In this document: positions 7,846-15,980 of the stretch, in pieces
Layout of the letters: each line of letters opens with the position of its first letter
Numbering within the stretch: position 1 is the first letter of the stretch
Assembly: GCA_021773095.1 (NCBI GenBank)
Contig: JAJFKR010000027.1
Span: 1-64,000 of the forward strand
Direction: 5' to 3'
Length of the DNA stretch: 64,000 nt
DNA from: Woeseiaceae bacterium
Lineage (GTDB): Bacteria > Pseudomonadota > Gammaproteobacteria > Steroidobacterales > Woeseiaceae
Position numbers and translations under genes: made by a program
The notes under the pieces: model-generated
The model's database searches: none
What the model saw: only the letters and a program-made list of their open reading frames with translations
Told to the model about the DNA's origin: nothing

Positions 7846-9357
7846 CTAATCTTCGCGCGTAACGCGCAGGACTTCATCGAGCGTTGTGCGACCGAGTAAG
7901 GCCTGGCGGCGCCCGTCGGCACGAATACTCGGACTTGACTTGCGAGCGTGACGTTCCAGTTCCTGTTCGCTGACACCGTCGTGAATCATTTCCCGCATGC
8001 GATCATCGACCGAAATCAGCTCGTAGATGCCTGTACGGCCAACGAAACCGCGATTGCCGCCCGTACCGGCTCTGTAAAGCGTCGGGGGATTGGATGGGTC
8101 GACGCCGAGAACTTCGCACTCGTAGTCCGACGCTGTATAGGGAATCTTCGTTTCGTCATCCAGAACGCGCACAAGTCGTTGTGCGAGAACACCAATGAGA
8201 CTGGACGACAGCAAGTATGGCGCGACACCCATATCACGCAGTCTTGTTACCGCACCGCTAGCGGTATTGGTGTGCAATGTGGAGAGTACGAGGTGGCCGG
8301 TCAAACTGGCCTGTACGGCGATCTCCGCAGTTTCCAGATCGCGAATTTCACCGACCATCACAATGTCCGGATCCTGGCGAAGTATCGCTCGCAGGCCGCG
8401 TGCGAATGTCATCTCTACTTTCGTATTGACCTGTGTTTGGCCGATGCCATCGATGAGGTATTCGATCGGATCTTCGACGGTCATGATGTTGCGGCTGTTG
8501 TCATTGATGCGTTCAAGTGCGGCGTACAGCGTCGTGGTCTTTCCGGAGCCTGTCGGTCCCGTTACAAGAATGATGCCGTGCGGTTTGTGGATGAGTTCAT
8601 CTGCAGCCTTCATGGCGACCTCGTCCATACCGAGTGCTGCCAGATTGAGCCGACCGGCCTGCTTGTCGAGCAAGCGCAGCACGACTCTTTCGCCATGGCC
8701 TGATGGCATAGTCGATACACGAACGTCGACAGCTCGACCTGCGATTTTCAAAGAAATACGGCCGTCCTGTGGCAAGCGCTTCTCGGCAATGTCCAGTTTC
8801 GACATTACCTTGACGCGCGATACGACGAGTGGCGCGAGTGCACGTCGGGTTTGCAAGACCTCCCGCAGTACACCGTCAATGCGAAACCTTACACTGAGCC
8901 GGTTTTCATAAGTCTCAATATGCACATCCGAGGCGTTTTCCTTGATCGCCTCTGTCAGCACGGCATTGATGAAACGAATGATCGGAGCGTCGTCGTCACT
9001 CTCCAGCAGATCGGATGGCTCAAGCTCCTGGGCGACCTGTGTCAGGTCGAATTCCTCGTCAAGACCGTCAACCATTTGCGCTGCATTGGTCGAGTCCTGT
9101 TCATAGGATTCCTGCAGTAATGAATCGAATACTTCCACGGATACGCGCGACAATGTTAGCGGCACACCGGCAAATCGCCTTGCTTCGGCGAGACTGAGTG
9201 GCGAGGCTCCGCTTCGGTAGACCGCCTCACCTTGATCGCTGGTGACATTGCGGATTAACACACCATGGCGTTTCGCGAACGAAAAGGGCAGAACCCGACG
9301 AGCCACTTCGATCTCATCGTCTTCCGCAGCCATCACAATTTCGCTATTCGTTTCCAT
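7846..9357 (-). CDS. gspE: GspE, type II secretion ATPase
   Basis: This 503-residue cytoplasmic hexameric ATPase powers pseudopilus assembly. An N-terminal GspE/MshEN domain is followed by Walker A GPTGSGKTTT (about 267-276), the Asp box (ILRQDPDIVMVGEIRD), Walker B and the His box (LSTLHTNTASGAVTRL). In most GspE proteins two CxxC pairs bind zinc in the C-terminal part. Here the equivalent places read LVRVLDDETKIPY and RAGTGGNRGF (about 395-438), so the four cysteines are gone; the only Cys is residue 414. The start overlaps the end of gspD by 14 bases. Confidence 0.95.
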   Translation of the reverse strand: METNSEIVMAAEDDEIEVARRVLPFSFAKRHGVLIRNVTSDQGEAVYRSGASPLSLAEARRFAGVPLTLSRVSVEVFDSLLQESYEQDSTNAAQMVDGLDEEFDLTQVAQELEPSDLLESDDDAPIIRFINAVLTEAIKENASDVHIETYENRLSVRFRIDGVLREVLQTRRALAPLVVSRVKVMSKLDIAEKRLPQDGRISLKIAGRAVDVRVSTMPSGHGERVVLRLLDKQAGRLNLAALGMDEVAMKAADELIHKPHGIILVTGPTGSGKTTTLYAALERINDNSRNIMTVEDPIEYLIDGIGQTQVNTKVEMTFARGLRAILRQDPDIVMVGEIRDLETAEIAVQASLTGHLVLSTLHTNTASGAVTRLRDMGVAPYLLSSSLIGVLAQRLVRVLDDETKIPYTASDYECEVLGVDPSNPPTLYRAGTGGNRGFVGRTGIYELISVDDRMREMIHDGVSEQELERHARKSSPSIRADGRRQALLGRTTLDEVLRVTRED

Positions 9358-11287
9358 CGCTTGCGCTATCGTTTAATGGCGGTATGACGGGTCGTGGAGT
9401 GCCGGGCATGAGCTGGATGGCATTTGACGCCTGGTCTTTTTGAAGGTCACGAATCATGTTGTATTTTGCATTGGTCTGGAATGCCGTCTCTACTGAATCG
9501 CGCATGATCTCGGCACGGATAAAAATCATCAGGTTGGTTTTCTTTTTATCGGTCTTGCGTGACCGGAACAGATTGCCGAGCAGCGGAATTTTTCCCAACA
9601 CGGGAACGGACTGATCGCTTTCGAGCAAGGTGTCTTCGATAAGGCCGCCCAGTACAAGAATTTCGCCGTCATCGACAATGACTGTGGTTTCGACGATGCG
9701 CTGATTGGTGATCAGGTCAACCGCGCCAGCCGCCGACTGAGCGATGCTGGAAATCTCCTGAGAGATTTTCAAAACCATCGAGTCGCCTTCATTGATTTGC
9801 GGAGTAATGGAAAGCTTGACGCCAATTTGTTCCCGGTTGATGGTCTGGAACGGGTTAACCGAACCGCCCGTGCCGCCGGTATTCGTGAAATTGCCGGTGA
9901 CGAATGGTACCTCCTGGCCAACGTTCAGAGTCGCCTCTTCATTGTCGGTCGTAACAATCGTCGGTGTCGAAATGATATTGGTGTTCGCGTCACCCTTGAC
10001 GGCGTTCAGTATCGCAGCAAAACTCACACCGGAGTCCGACAGTCGCCCCACGCCGAGTGTAATGCCTGAACCGATCAGATCTGGGCTGGCGGTACCGCCA
10101 GCAGCGGCCGTACCCAACTGCACAACACCGGCACTATCGGGAAAGTTCGTAACGCCGATGGGCGCATTGCTACCACTGCCTTCGATGGCCCAGGTCGTGC
10201 CGAACTGGTTGTTTTCGTCAGCGATGATCTCGACGATAATCGCCTCGACCAGGACCTGGGCACGACGTATGTCGAGCTTGTCCACGATTTGCATCAACGA
10301 ACGCATCATTTTTGGTGGTGCGTTTGCGACGATCGCATTGGTTTGCGTATCCGCCCAAACACTGACGGAATCGGCGGCGACCGCACCAGCCGCCTGTCCC
10401 GCAGCGCCGGCCGCCTGATTGGTGAAGTGCGTCTGAAGTCTTGTGGCCAGGTCTTCTGCGTCGGCGTAGCGCAGGTAGCGTACCTGCGTGTCACCACCAT
10501 CTTCCAGAGGAGTGTCGAGATGAGCAATCAGTGTACGCAAACGCAGCCGGGCGGACTTGTCGCCGCCGATCAGGACACTATTCGTTCGGGCATCGGCGAC
10601 GAGGCTGGTGGTGACAGGGACGCCGTCAGATCGCTGTGTCTGGGTCAGCGCCGTCATAATGCGAACAATTTCCGTCGCCGACGCGTTTTGCAATGCGACT
10701 ACCTCAATTTCTGCGTCGCTGGCCATATCGATACGACGAATAATGCTGACCATGCGTGCCAGGTTCGCGGCACGATCTGAAATGATCAACATATTCGAGC
10801 CCGCATGCGCAACCATATGGCCGTATTGCGGGATCAGTGGGCGCAATATTGGCACTAGCTGTGTCGCGCCAACATTCTTTACCTGTATGACCTGCGTGGC
10901 CATGTCATCGGGGCCTGACGCATCCGCCGTGCCGAATTGGCTGGGGAACTGTCGCGCGGTTGCATCGGGAAGAATTTTGATTAAATTGCCACTTTCGACC
11001 GCGACGTACCCATGAACCTGGAGAATCGACAGAAACGCCTCGTAAAAGGCATCTTTGGACATTGGCGCGGATGACAACAGGTTCACCTTGCCGGTGACAC
11101 GCGGGTCGAGAATAAAATTCTTACCGGTTGCTTCGCTGACCGCTTCAACGACGATGCGAATATCGGCGTCTTTCCAGTTCAGTGAAATGCCGGAATCCTG
11201 CGCGAGAGTTGCGGGCGATATCAGCAAGGCGAGTATGGCGAGTAACATCAAAGCAGTATGGGTCTTCGTTTTTTCAGTTATTGTCAT
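9344..11287 (-). CDS. gspD: GspD, type II secretion outer-membrane secretin
   Basis: This 647-residue secretin forms the outer-membrane channel. A signal peptide ending ATLAQ (about residues 1-30) precedes an N0 domain (ISLNWKDADIRIVVEAVSEA), N1-N3 domains with a Gly/Ala-rich spacer, and the secretin domain. The latter includes TPTIVTTDNEEATLNVGQEVPF (split: TPTIVTTDNEEATLNV, GQEVPF) and VPVLGKIPLLGNLFRS near the end. There is no long S-domain, so pilotin dependence is uncertain. The stop overlaps gspE and the start overlaps the gspC stop in ATGA. Confidence 0.95.
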   Translation of the reverse strand: MTITEKTKTHTALMLLAILALLISPATLAQDSGISLNWKDADIRIVVEAVSEATGKNFILDPRVTGKVNLLSSAPMSKDAFYEAFLSILQVHGYVAVESGNLIKILPDATARQFPSQFGTADASGPDDMATQVIQVKNVGATQLVPILRPLIPQYGHMVAHAGSNMLIISDRAANLARMVSIIRRIDMASDAEIEVVALQNASATEIVRIMTALTQTQRSDGVPVTTSLVADARTNSVLIGGDKSARLRLRTLIAHLDTPLEDGGDTQVRYLRYADAEDLATRLQTHFTNQAAGAAGQAAGAVAADSVSVWADTQTNAIVANAPPKMMRSLMQIVDKLDIRRAQVLVEAIIVEIIADENNQFGTTWAIEGSGSNAPIGVTNFPDSAGVVQLGTAAAGGTASPDLIGSGITLGVGRLSDSGVSFAAILNAVKGDANTNIISTPTIVTTDNEEATLNVGQEVPFVTGNFTNTGGTGGSVNPFQTINREQIGVKLSITPQINEGDSMVLKISQEISSIAQSAAGAVDLITNQRIVETTVIVDDGEILVLGGLIEDTLLESDQSVPVLGKIPLLGNLFRSRKTDKKKTNLMIFIRAEIMRDSVETAFQTNAKYNMIRDLQKDQASNAIQLMPGTPRPVIPPLNDSASDGNE

Positions 11288-12207
11288 TTGGTTTGCTCGC
11301 CACTCAGGTCGAGTTGGCTGGTTTTTAGAGTCAGTGATTCAGTATTACCGTTACGTTCGACGGTCACAGTGACCTGTTCCGCGGTGCCCAGCGATTGAAA
11401 AATTTGCATTGCCCGGGTGGCGTCAGTTAGCGACTGGCCATCAATGTCCTTGATGATGTCACCGGGACGCAGTCCCAACGCCGCAAACTGCCGGCGGTCA
11501 CGCCCTGGATAGACGCGGAAGCCGACCTGTTGTCCCTGTACTCTATAAGGCGTAGGACGGATGACGTCAGTCAGTTTGGTCAGGTTCCGCGCAACGACGG
11601 ATTGTATGCTCTTGGTGTTACTGACGCTTTGTCGCGGCGATGCCGGCGTACGGCGCACATTGCCGACGGGTGTGTCCTTGAAATCACTGGGCAACTTCAG
11701 GTTCGTGAGCGCACCCTTCTCATTGAGAACGACCCGATCTGCATAGACCGCATGCAAAGAGGCGTTATTGCCAACCGAGTCACCGATCGTATACACCATT
11801 TGATCCTTACCGCCGTCCGATATGATCGCGACGGCATAGTTGGGAATATCAGACGCGACCGTCCCGTTGAGCGTCAGGTTAACAAGTCGCGTATCGGCGA
11901 GGTCGTCGTCGGGCGCGGCGACCAGTGCGGGTCCCGCTTGCTCGGCATCTGCGATGCCAAATAGGTGCGAATTTGCAATCGCGATAACGTCGGCGGAATG
12001 ACCGGATGCGGGCGCGGACCGGGGAAGCGAATCGGGCAGGGGAACCGTTACGCCGGCGGCACTGCCCGGAACCAGCATCCAGATCATCCTTGCAAATTGC
12101 CAGGCAATCAGCACGACGAGTGTATAGCTTACCAATGGCGGTAAGATCCTGTTAACGGCAGCGCCGTCAATTTCGGTAAAATTCGACCAGTTGGCTCTTG
12201 AATTCAT
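11284..12207 (-). CDS. gspC: GspC, type II secretion clamp protein
   Basis: This 307-residue inner-membrane protein couples the inner platform to GspD. One membrane segment lies near residues 25-45 (LVSYTLVVLIAWQFARMIW). A periplasmic homology region (LVNLTLNGTVASDIPNYAVAI, about 130-190) and a C-terminal PDZ domain (GLRPGDIIKDIDGQSLTDATRA, about 240-300) follow. It is the first gene of the gspC-D-E-F group. The pseudopilin genes gspG-K and gspL-M are not in this window, so the secretion system is encoded in at least two places or is partial. Confidence 0.9.
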   Translation of the reverse strand: MNSRANWSNFTEIDGAAVNRILPPLVSYTLVVLIAWQFARMIWMLVPGSAAGVTVPLPDSLPRSAPASGHSADVIAIANSHLFGIADAEQAGPALVAAPDDDLADTRLVNLTLNGTVASDIPNYAVAIISDGGKDQMVYTIGDSVGNNASLHAVYADRVVLNEKGALTNLKLPSDFKDTPVGNVRRTPASPRQSVSNTKSIQSVVARNLTKLTDVIRPTPYRVQGQQVGFRVYPGRDRRQFAALGLRPGDIIKDIDGQSLTDATRAMQIFQSLGTAEQVTVTVERNGNTESLTLKTSQLDLSGEQTK

Positions 12208-12259
12208 ATTCGATGAAGCTATCTCAGGTACCTTAATAGGCTACAAACGCAGCGACCCG

Positions 12260-12289
12260 ATAATACGGGTTGAACTGCAAGACGAACAA
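12260..12289 (-). promoter_or_regulatory. Possible promoter of the gspC operon
   Basis: On the minus strand TTGTTC (12289-12284) and TATTAT (12265-12260) are 18 bases apart. The -10 is the centre of a palindrome, ACCCG-ATAATA-CGGGT (12255-12270), which could be an operator. Only sequence resemblance supports this. Confidence 0.35.
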
Positions 12290-12298
12290 GCAGATTAT
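12270..12298 (+). promoter_or_regulatory. Possible promoter of clpS-clpA
   Basis: TTGAAC (12270-12275) and GATTAT (12293-12298) are separated by 17 bases and precede clpS by about 36 bases. It lies next to the divergent gspC promoter candidate. Confidence 0.4.
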
Positions 12299-12334
12299 TG
12301 ACTTTTAAGCGAATTATTGTCCGCAAACCAGGTT

Positions 12335-12664
12335 ATGACAGAACGACCAAGCGACATAGAACCCCACGACGGATTTGATTTGGCCGTCGAAGAGGCGGCG
12401 CCGAAGGTAAAACCGCCGCCGCTGTATCGTGTCGTTCTCATTAACGACGATTTCACACCGATGGAATTCGTTGTGGATATCCTCGAATCGGTCTTCGGTA
12501 TGGAGCGAACACGGGCGACCCAGGTCATGCTTGAGGTGCATACCAGGGGTAAAGGTATTTGCGGCGTATTTAACCACGACATCGCTGAGACCAAGGTGGC
12601 TCAGGTCATGGGGATCGCCAATCAACATCAGCATCCGTTGCTGTGCACTATGGAAGAATCCTGA
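12335..12664 (+). CDS. clpS: ClpS, N-degron adaptor for ClpAP
   Basis: This protein of about 109 residues delivers substrates with destabilising N-terminal residues to ClpA. The core matches the family closely: YRVVLINDDFTPMEFVVDIL, then TQVMLEVHTRGKGICGVF and a conserved ending HPLLCTMEES. The Asn-Asp pair, Thr-Pro-Met and the His of LEVHTRG, which form the N-degron pocket, are present. The ATG at 12335 is chosen; an in-frame TTG at 12317 would add six residues. clpA follows 20 bases later, as in most gammaproteobacteria. Confidence 0.95.
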   Translation: MTERPSDIEPHDGFDLAVEEAAPKVKPPPLYRVVLINDDFTPMEFVVDILESVFGMERTRATQVMLEVHTRGKGICGVFNHDIAETKVAQVMGIANQHQHPLLCTMEES

Positions 12665-12684
12665 ATGGGTATTGAGGGCCGGAT

Positions 12685-14958
12685 ATGCTGAGCAGCGAGC
12701 TCGAATTTTGTCTGAATGAGGCGTTTCAGAGGGCCAGAGACCATCGTCATGAATTCATGACGGTTGAGCATCTGATGCTGGCGCTGCTGGATATTCCGTC
12801 CGTGCACGAGGTACTGAAGGCCTGCGAGTCGAATATTCCGGAATTACGCCGACAGCTCACCGAATGTATCGATGAGCAGACGCCATTATTGCCGGATGAG
12901 GACGAAACCGAAGTTCAACCGACGCTGGGTTTTCAGCGTGTACTGCAACGTGCCGTCTTCCATGTGCAGTCGAGCGGCAGGAAGGAGGTCACCGGTAGCA
13001 ACGTTCTCGTGGCGATTTTCTCCGAAAAACAGTCTCAGGCGGTCTATTTCCTGAGTCTGCAGGACATTTCACGTCTCGATGTCGTGAATTTCATCTCACA
13101 CGGCTTGCCACAAGTGCCGGGTGAGGGCACTGGTGAGGACACTGACACACAAATCGACGCTGAGTCGGAGCCCGAATCGTCGCCGCTGGATAAGTACGCG
13201 AGCAACCTCAACGAACTCGCGCGACAGGGCAAGATAGACCCACTGATTGGCCGCGAGCTCGAGGTCGAAAGAACGGTGCAAATCCTGTGTCGTCGTCGTA
13301 AGAACAATCCGCTCTATGTCGGTGAGGCCGGCGTCGGCAAAACGGCATTGGCCGAAGGACTGGCGCGCCTGATCGTCGAAGAGCGCGTGCCCGAGGTGTT
13401 ATCGGACAGCACCATCTACGCGCTCGATATGGGCTCGTTGATAGCAGGCACTAAATATCGGGGCGACTTCGAAAAGCGCTTGAAAGGCGTCATTGCAGAG
13501 GTTCGGGAGGACCCGGGTTCGATCCTGTTTATCGATGAAATTCATACAGTTATAGGTGCTGGCGCGGCGTCCGGCGGAGTGATGGATGCCAGCAACCTGA
13601 TCAAACCCGTACTCGCTAACGGCGAGATTCGGTGCATTGGTTCAACCACCTATTCCGAATATCGTGGCATATTCGAGAAAGATCACGCATTGGCACGCCG
13701 CTTTCAGAAAATCGATGTCCCGGAACCGAGCGTCGAAGAGACCGTCGCGATCCTTAAAGGTCTTAAGTCTCGATTTGAAGATCACCACGGCATCCAGTAT
13801 GACGATTCGGCGCTCGAGGCCGCAGTTGAACTGGCTGTCAGGCATATCAATGATCGCCAGCTGCCGGATAAAGCCATCGATGTTATGGACGAGGCTGGTG
13901 CCAATTTGCGTCTCAAACCTGTCGCAGAACGGGGCAAGCGCGTGACGGTTCCAATGGTCGAAGCGATTGTCGCGAAAATGGCGCGAATACCGGAAAAAAG
14001 TGTTTCGTCATCGGATCGCGATGCGTTGCGCACCATGGAACGAGATCTGAAACTGACGATCTTCGGTCAGGACAGGGCGATCGAAGCCTTGAGTAGCGCT
14101 ATCAAGATGTCGCGGTCTGGTTTACGGGATGAAGAAAAACCGATCGGCACGTTCCTGTTCGCGGGGCCAACGGGTGTAGGCAAAACCGAAGTCACTCGTC
14201 AGTTGTCGTTGCTTATGGGCGTAGAGCTCATACGCTTTGACATGTCCGAATACATGGAACGTCATACCGTGTCTCGCCTGATAGGCGCTCCGCCCGGATA
14301 CGTCGGATTCGACCAGGGTGGCTTGTTAACGGAAGCTATTAATAAAAACCCACATGCTGTTGTATTACTTGATGAAATAGAGAAGGCAGATCCCGAAGTT
14401 TTCAACCTTTTACTGCAAGTGATGGACCACGGAACTCTGACCGACAACAACGGCCGCAAGGCGGATTTTCGCAATGTCATTCTCGTGATGACAACCAACG
14501 CCGGCGCCCAGGAAATGAGCCGTGCTTCGATCGGCTTTACCCAGCAGGACCACAGCTCGGATGGCATGTCGATCATCAAGAAAAAGTTCTCGCCGGAATT
14601 TCGCAATCGACTCGATTCCATCATTCAATTTGATTCTCTGCAGATCGATTCGATCAAGCGTGTTGTCGACAAACTGGTTGTCGAGTTGGAGGCTAAACTG
14701 GACAACAACAATGTGACGCTGGAACTCGATGATGCCGCTCGCGACTGGATTGCCGAGCGTGGCTACGACCCGCAGATGGGTGCACGACCGATGGCGCGGA
14801 TCATTCAGGAGCAGATCAAGCGGCCGCTGGCGGAGGAACTCTTGTTTGGTAGCCTCGAGAAAGGCGGACACGTGAAAATCATCGTCGGTAAAGACGACTC
14901 TCTGGAGTTAATTGCGGATCCGGTGCTCAAGGAACTGGAGCACCTGCCGGAAGACTAG
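12685..14958 (+). CDS. clpA: ClpA, AAA+ unfoldase of the ClpAP protease
   Basis: This 757-residue protein is of standard length. It unfolds substrates and feeds them to ClpP. The N-domain (residues 1-150) is the ClpS docking site. Two AAA+ modules follow, with Walker A GEAGVGKT (about 213-220) and GPTGVGKT (about 494-501) and Walker B motifs ILFIDEIH and VVLLDEIE. The ClpP-binding loop IGF is present in ASIGFTQQD. There is an acidic spacer, TGEDTDTQIDAESEPESS, between the N-domain and the first AAA+ module. clpP is not in the window. Confidence 0.97.
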   Translation: MLSSELEFCLNEAFQRARDHRHEFMTVEHLMLALLDIPSVHEVLKACESNIPELRRQLTECIDEQTPLLPDEDETEVQPTLGFQRVLQRAVFHVQSSGRKEVTGSNVLVAIFSEKQSQAVYFLSLQDISRLDVVNFISHGLPQVPGEGTGEDTDTQIDAESEPESSPLDKYASNLNELARQGKIDPLIGRELEVERTVQILCRRRKNNPLYVGEAGVGKTALAEGLARLIVEERVPEVLSDSTIYALDMGSLIAGTKYRGDFEKRLKGVIAEVREDPGSILFIDEIHTVIGAGAASGGVMDASNLIKPVLANGEIRCIGSTTYSEYRGIFEKDHALARRFQKIDVPEPSVEETVAILKGLKSRFEDHHGIQYDDSALEAAVELAVRHINDRQLPDKAIDVMDEAGANLRLKPVAERGKRVTVPMVEAIVAKMARIPEKSVSSSDRDALRTMERDLKLTIFGQDRAIEALSSAIKMSRSGLRDEEKPIGTFLFAGPTGVGKTEVTRQLSLLMGVELIRFDMSEYMERHTVSRLIGAPPGYVGFDQGGLLTEAINKNPHAVVLLDEIEKADPEVFNLLLQVMDHGTLTDNNGRKADFRNVILVMTTNAGAQEMSRASIGFTQQDHSSDGMSIIKKKFSPEFRNRLDSIIQFDSLQIDSIKRVVDKLVVELEAKLDNNNVTLELDDAARDWIAERGYDPQMGARPMARIIQEQIKRPLAEELLFGSLEKGGHVKIIVGKDDSLELIADPVLKELEHLPED

Positions 14959-14971
14959 TACTTGAGTTTCA

Positions 14972-15190
14972 CTACCGGCCGCGGTAGATGATTCGACCTT
15001 TGCTCAGGTCGTACGGTGTCAGTTCAACGGTGACCTTGTCGCCCGTCAGAATACGAATGTAATTCTTGCGCATTTTTCCGGAGATATGCGCAGTAACAAC
15101 GTGGCCATTTTCGAGTTCAACTCGAAAAGTCGTGTTGGGGAGCGTCTCGGTTACGACGCCTTCCATTTGAATGGCTTCTTCTTTCGCCAA
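14972..15190 (-). CDS. infA: Translation initiation factor IF-1
   Basis: This 72-residue S1/OB-fold protein binds the 30S A site during initiation. The sequence is nearly that of other gammaproteobacteria ([39 protein letters not shown]). The N-terminus [11 protein letters not shown] fits the family, but its first codon is TTG at 15190-15188; the next in-frame ATG is codon 9. No strong ribosome binding site precedes it, only AGAGA about ten bases upstream. It is convergent with clpA, with only 13 bases between stops. Confidence 0.96.
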   Translation of the reverse strand: MAKEEAIQMEGVVTETLPNTTFRVELENGHVVTAHISGKMRKNYIRILTGDKVTVELTPYDLSKGRIIYRGR

Positions 15191-15272
15191 GGGACTTAAT
15201 TCTCTCTAGTGCTAAAAGGCCGGCGAATTGTGCAGAAACGGCGCTGGTATTGCAATGCGCTATACCGCTAAT

Positions 15273-15980
15273 CTAAAGAGTCGTCGGCCAGTGGCCGAAT
15301 GCTACGGCCGGGTCACAGGCCGTTTTGAGGCGGTCCAGAAACTCACTACGCGGCAGGATTCGTGCGCCGAGACTCAATAGATGACCCGATACGACCTGTC
15401 CATCGAGTAACTCGAGATCGCCCGCCGAGAGTCGATCGGCAAGGTAATTCAGGGATAATTTTGATGCGTTGGACTTCCGGCTGAACATTGACTCGCCGAA
15501 AAAGGCCTTACCGATGCACAAGCCGTAAAGCCCTCCCGTAAGTTCGTCAGACTGCCAAACCTCGACTGAGTGGGCCCAACCGCTTTTGTGCAGGACTTCA
15601 TAGGCCTTGATCATATCGGTTGTGATCCAGGTTCCCTGTTCTGATCTGCGAGGTCCCGCGCAGGCACGGATCACCTCGGAAAACGCTGTGTTGATACGAA
15701 TTTCAGCGCTTGACTGGCGCAGTTCGCGCTGCAGGCGCCGCGAAATATGGAAATCTCCGGGCATAAACACACAGCGTGGGTCAGGTGACCACCAAAGCAA
15801 CGGCTGGCCCTGGTCATACCAGGGGAAAATTCCGTTGCGATAAGCAAACAGTAGTCGTTCCGTGCTCAAATCGCCGCCCGCTGCCAGGAGGCCATCAGGC
15901 TCATGCAACGCTGCGCTTATCGGTGGGAAACGATCGGGCGGGTCGTCGGGACTGAGCCACAGGACTCGATTATTGCTCAT
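15273..15980 (-). CDS. aat: Leucyl/phenylalanyl-tRNA-protein transferase
   Basis: This 235-residue enzyme transfers Leu or Phe from tRNA to proteins starting with Arg or Lys, creating N-degrons read by ClpS-ClpAP. Family motifs are present: FPPISAALHEPDGLLAAGGD, FAYRNGIFPWYDQGQPLLWW, then SVEVWQSDELTGGLYGLCIG and FGESMFSRKSNASKLSL. Length is normal. Its ATG overlaps the stop of the upstream COG3146-like gene in ATGA, so the two are translationally coupled. It lies next to clpS-clpA with only infA between. Confidence 0.96.
   Translation of the reverse strand: MSNNRVLWLSPDDPPDRFPPISAALHEPDGLLAAGGDLSTERLLFAYRNGIFPWYDQGQPLLWWSPDPRCVFMPGDFHISRRLQRELRQSSAEIRINTAFSEVIRACAGPRRSEQGTWITTDMIKAYEVLHKSGWAHSVEVWQSDELTGGLYGLCIGKAFFGESMFSRKSNASKLSLNYLADRLSAGDLELLDGQVVSGHLLSLGARILPRSEFLDRLKTACDPAVAFGHWPTTL

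Noticed and set aside
15191-15272. tRNA gene between infA and aat, as serW in E. coli
   Set aside because: No cloverleaf arms or TTCRANN sequence were found in this gap.
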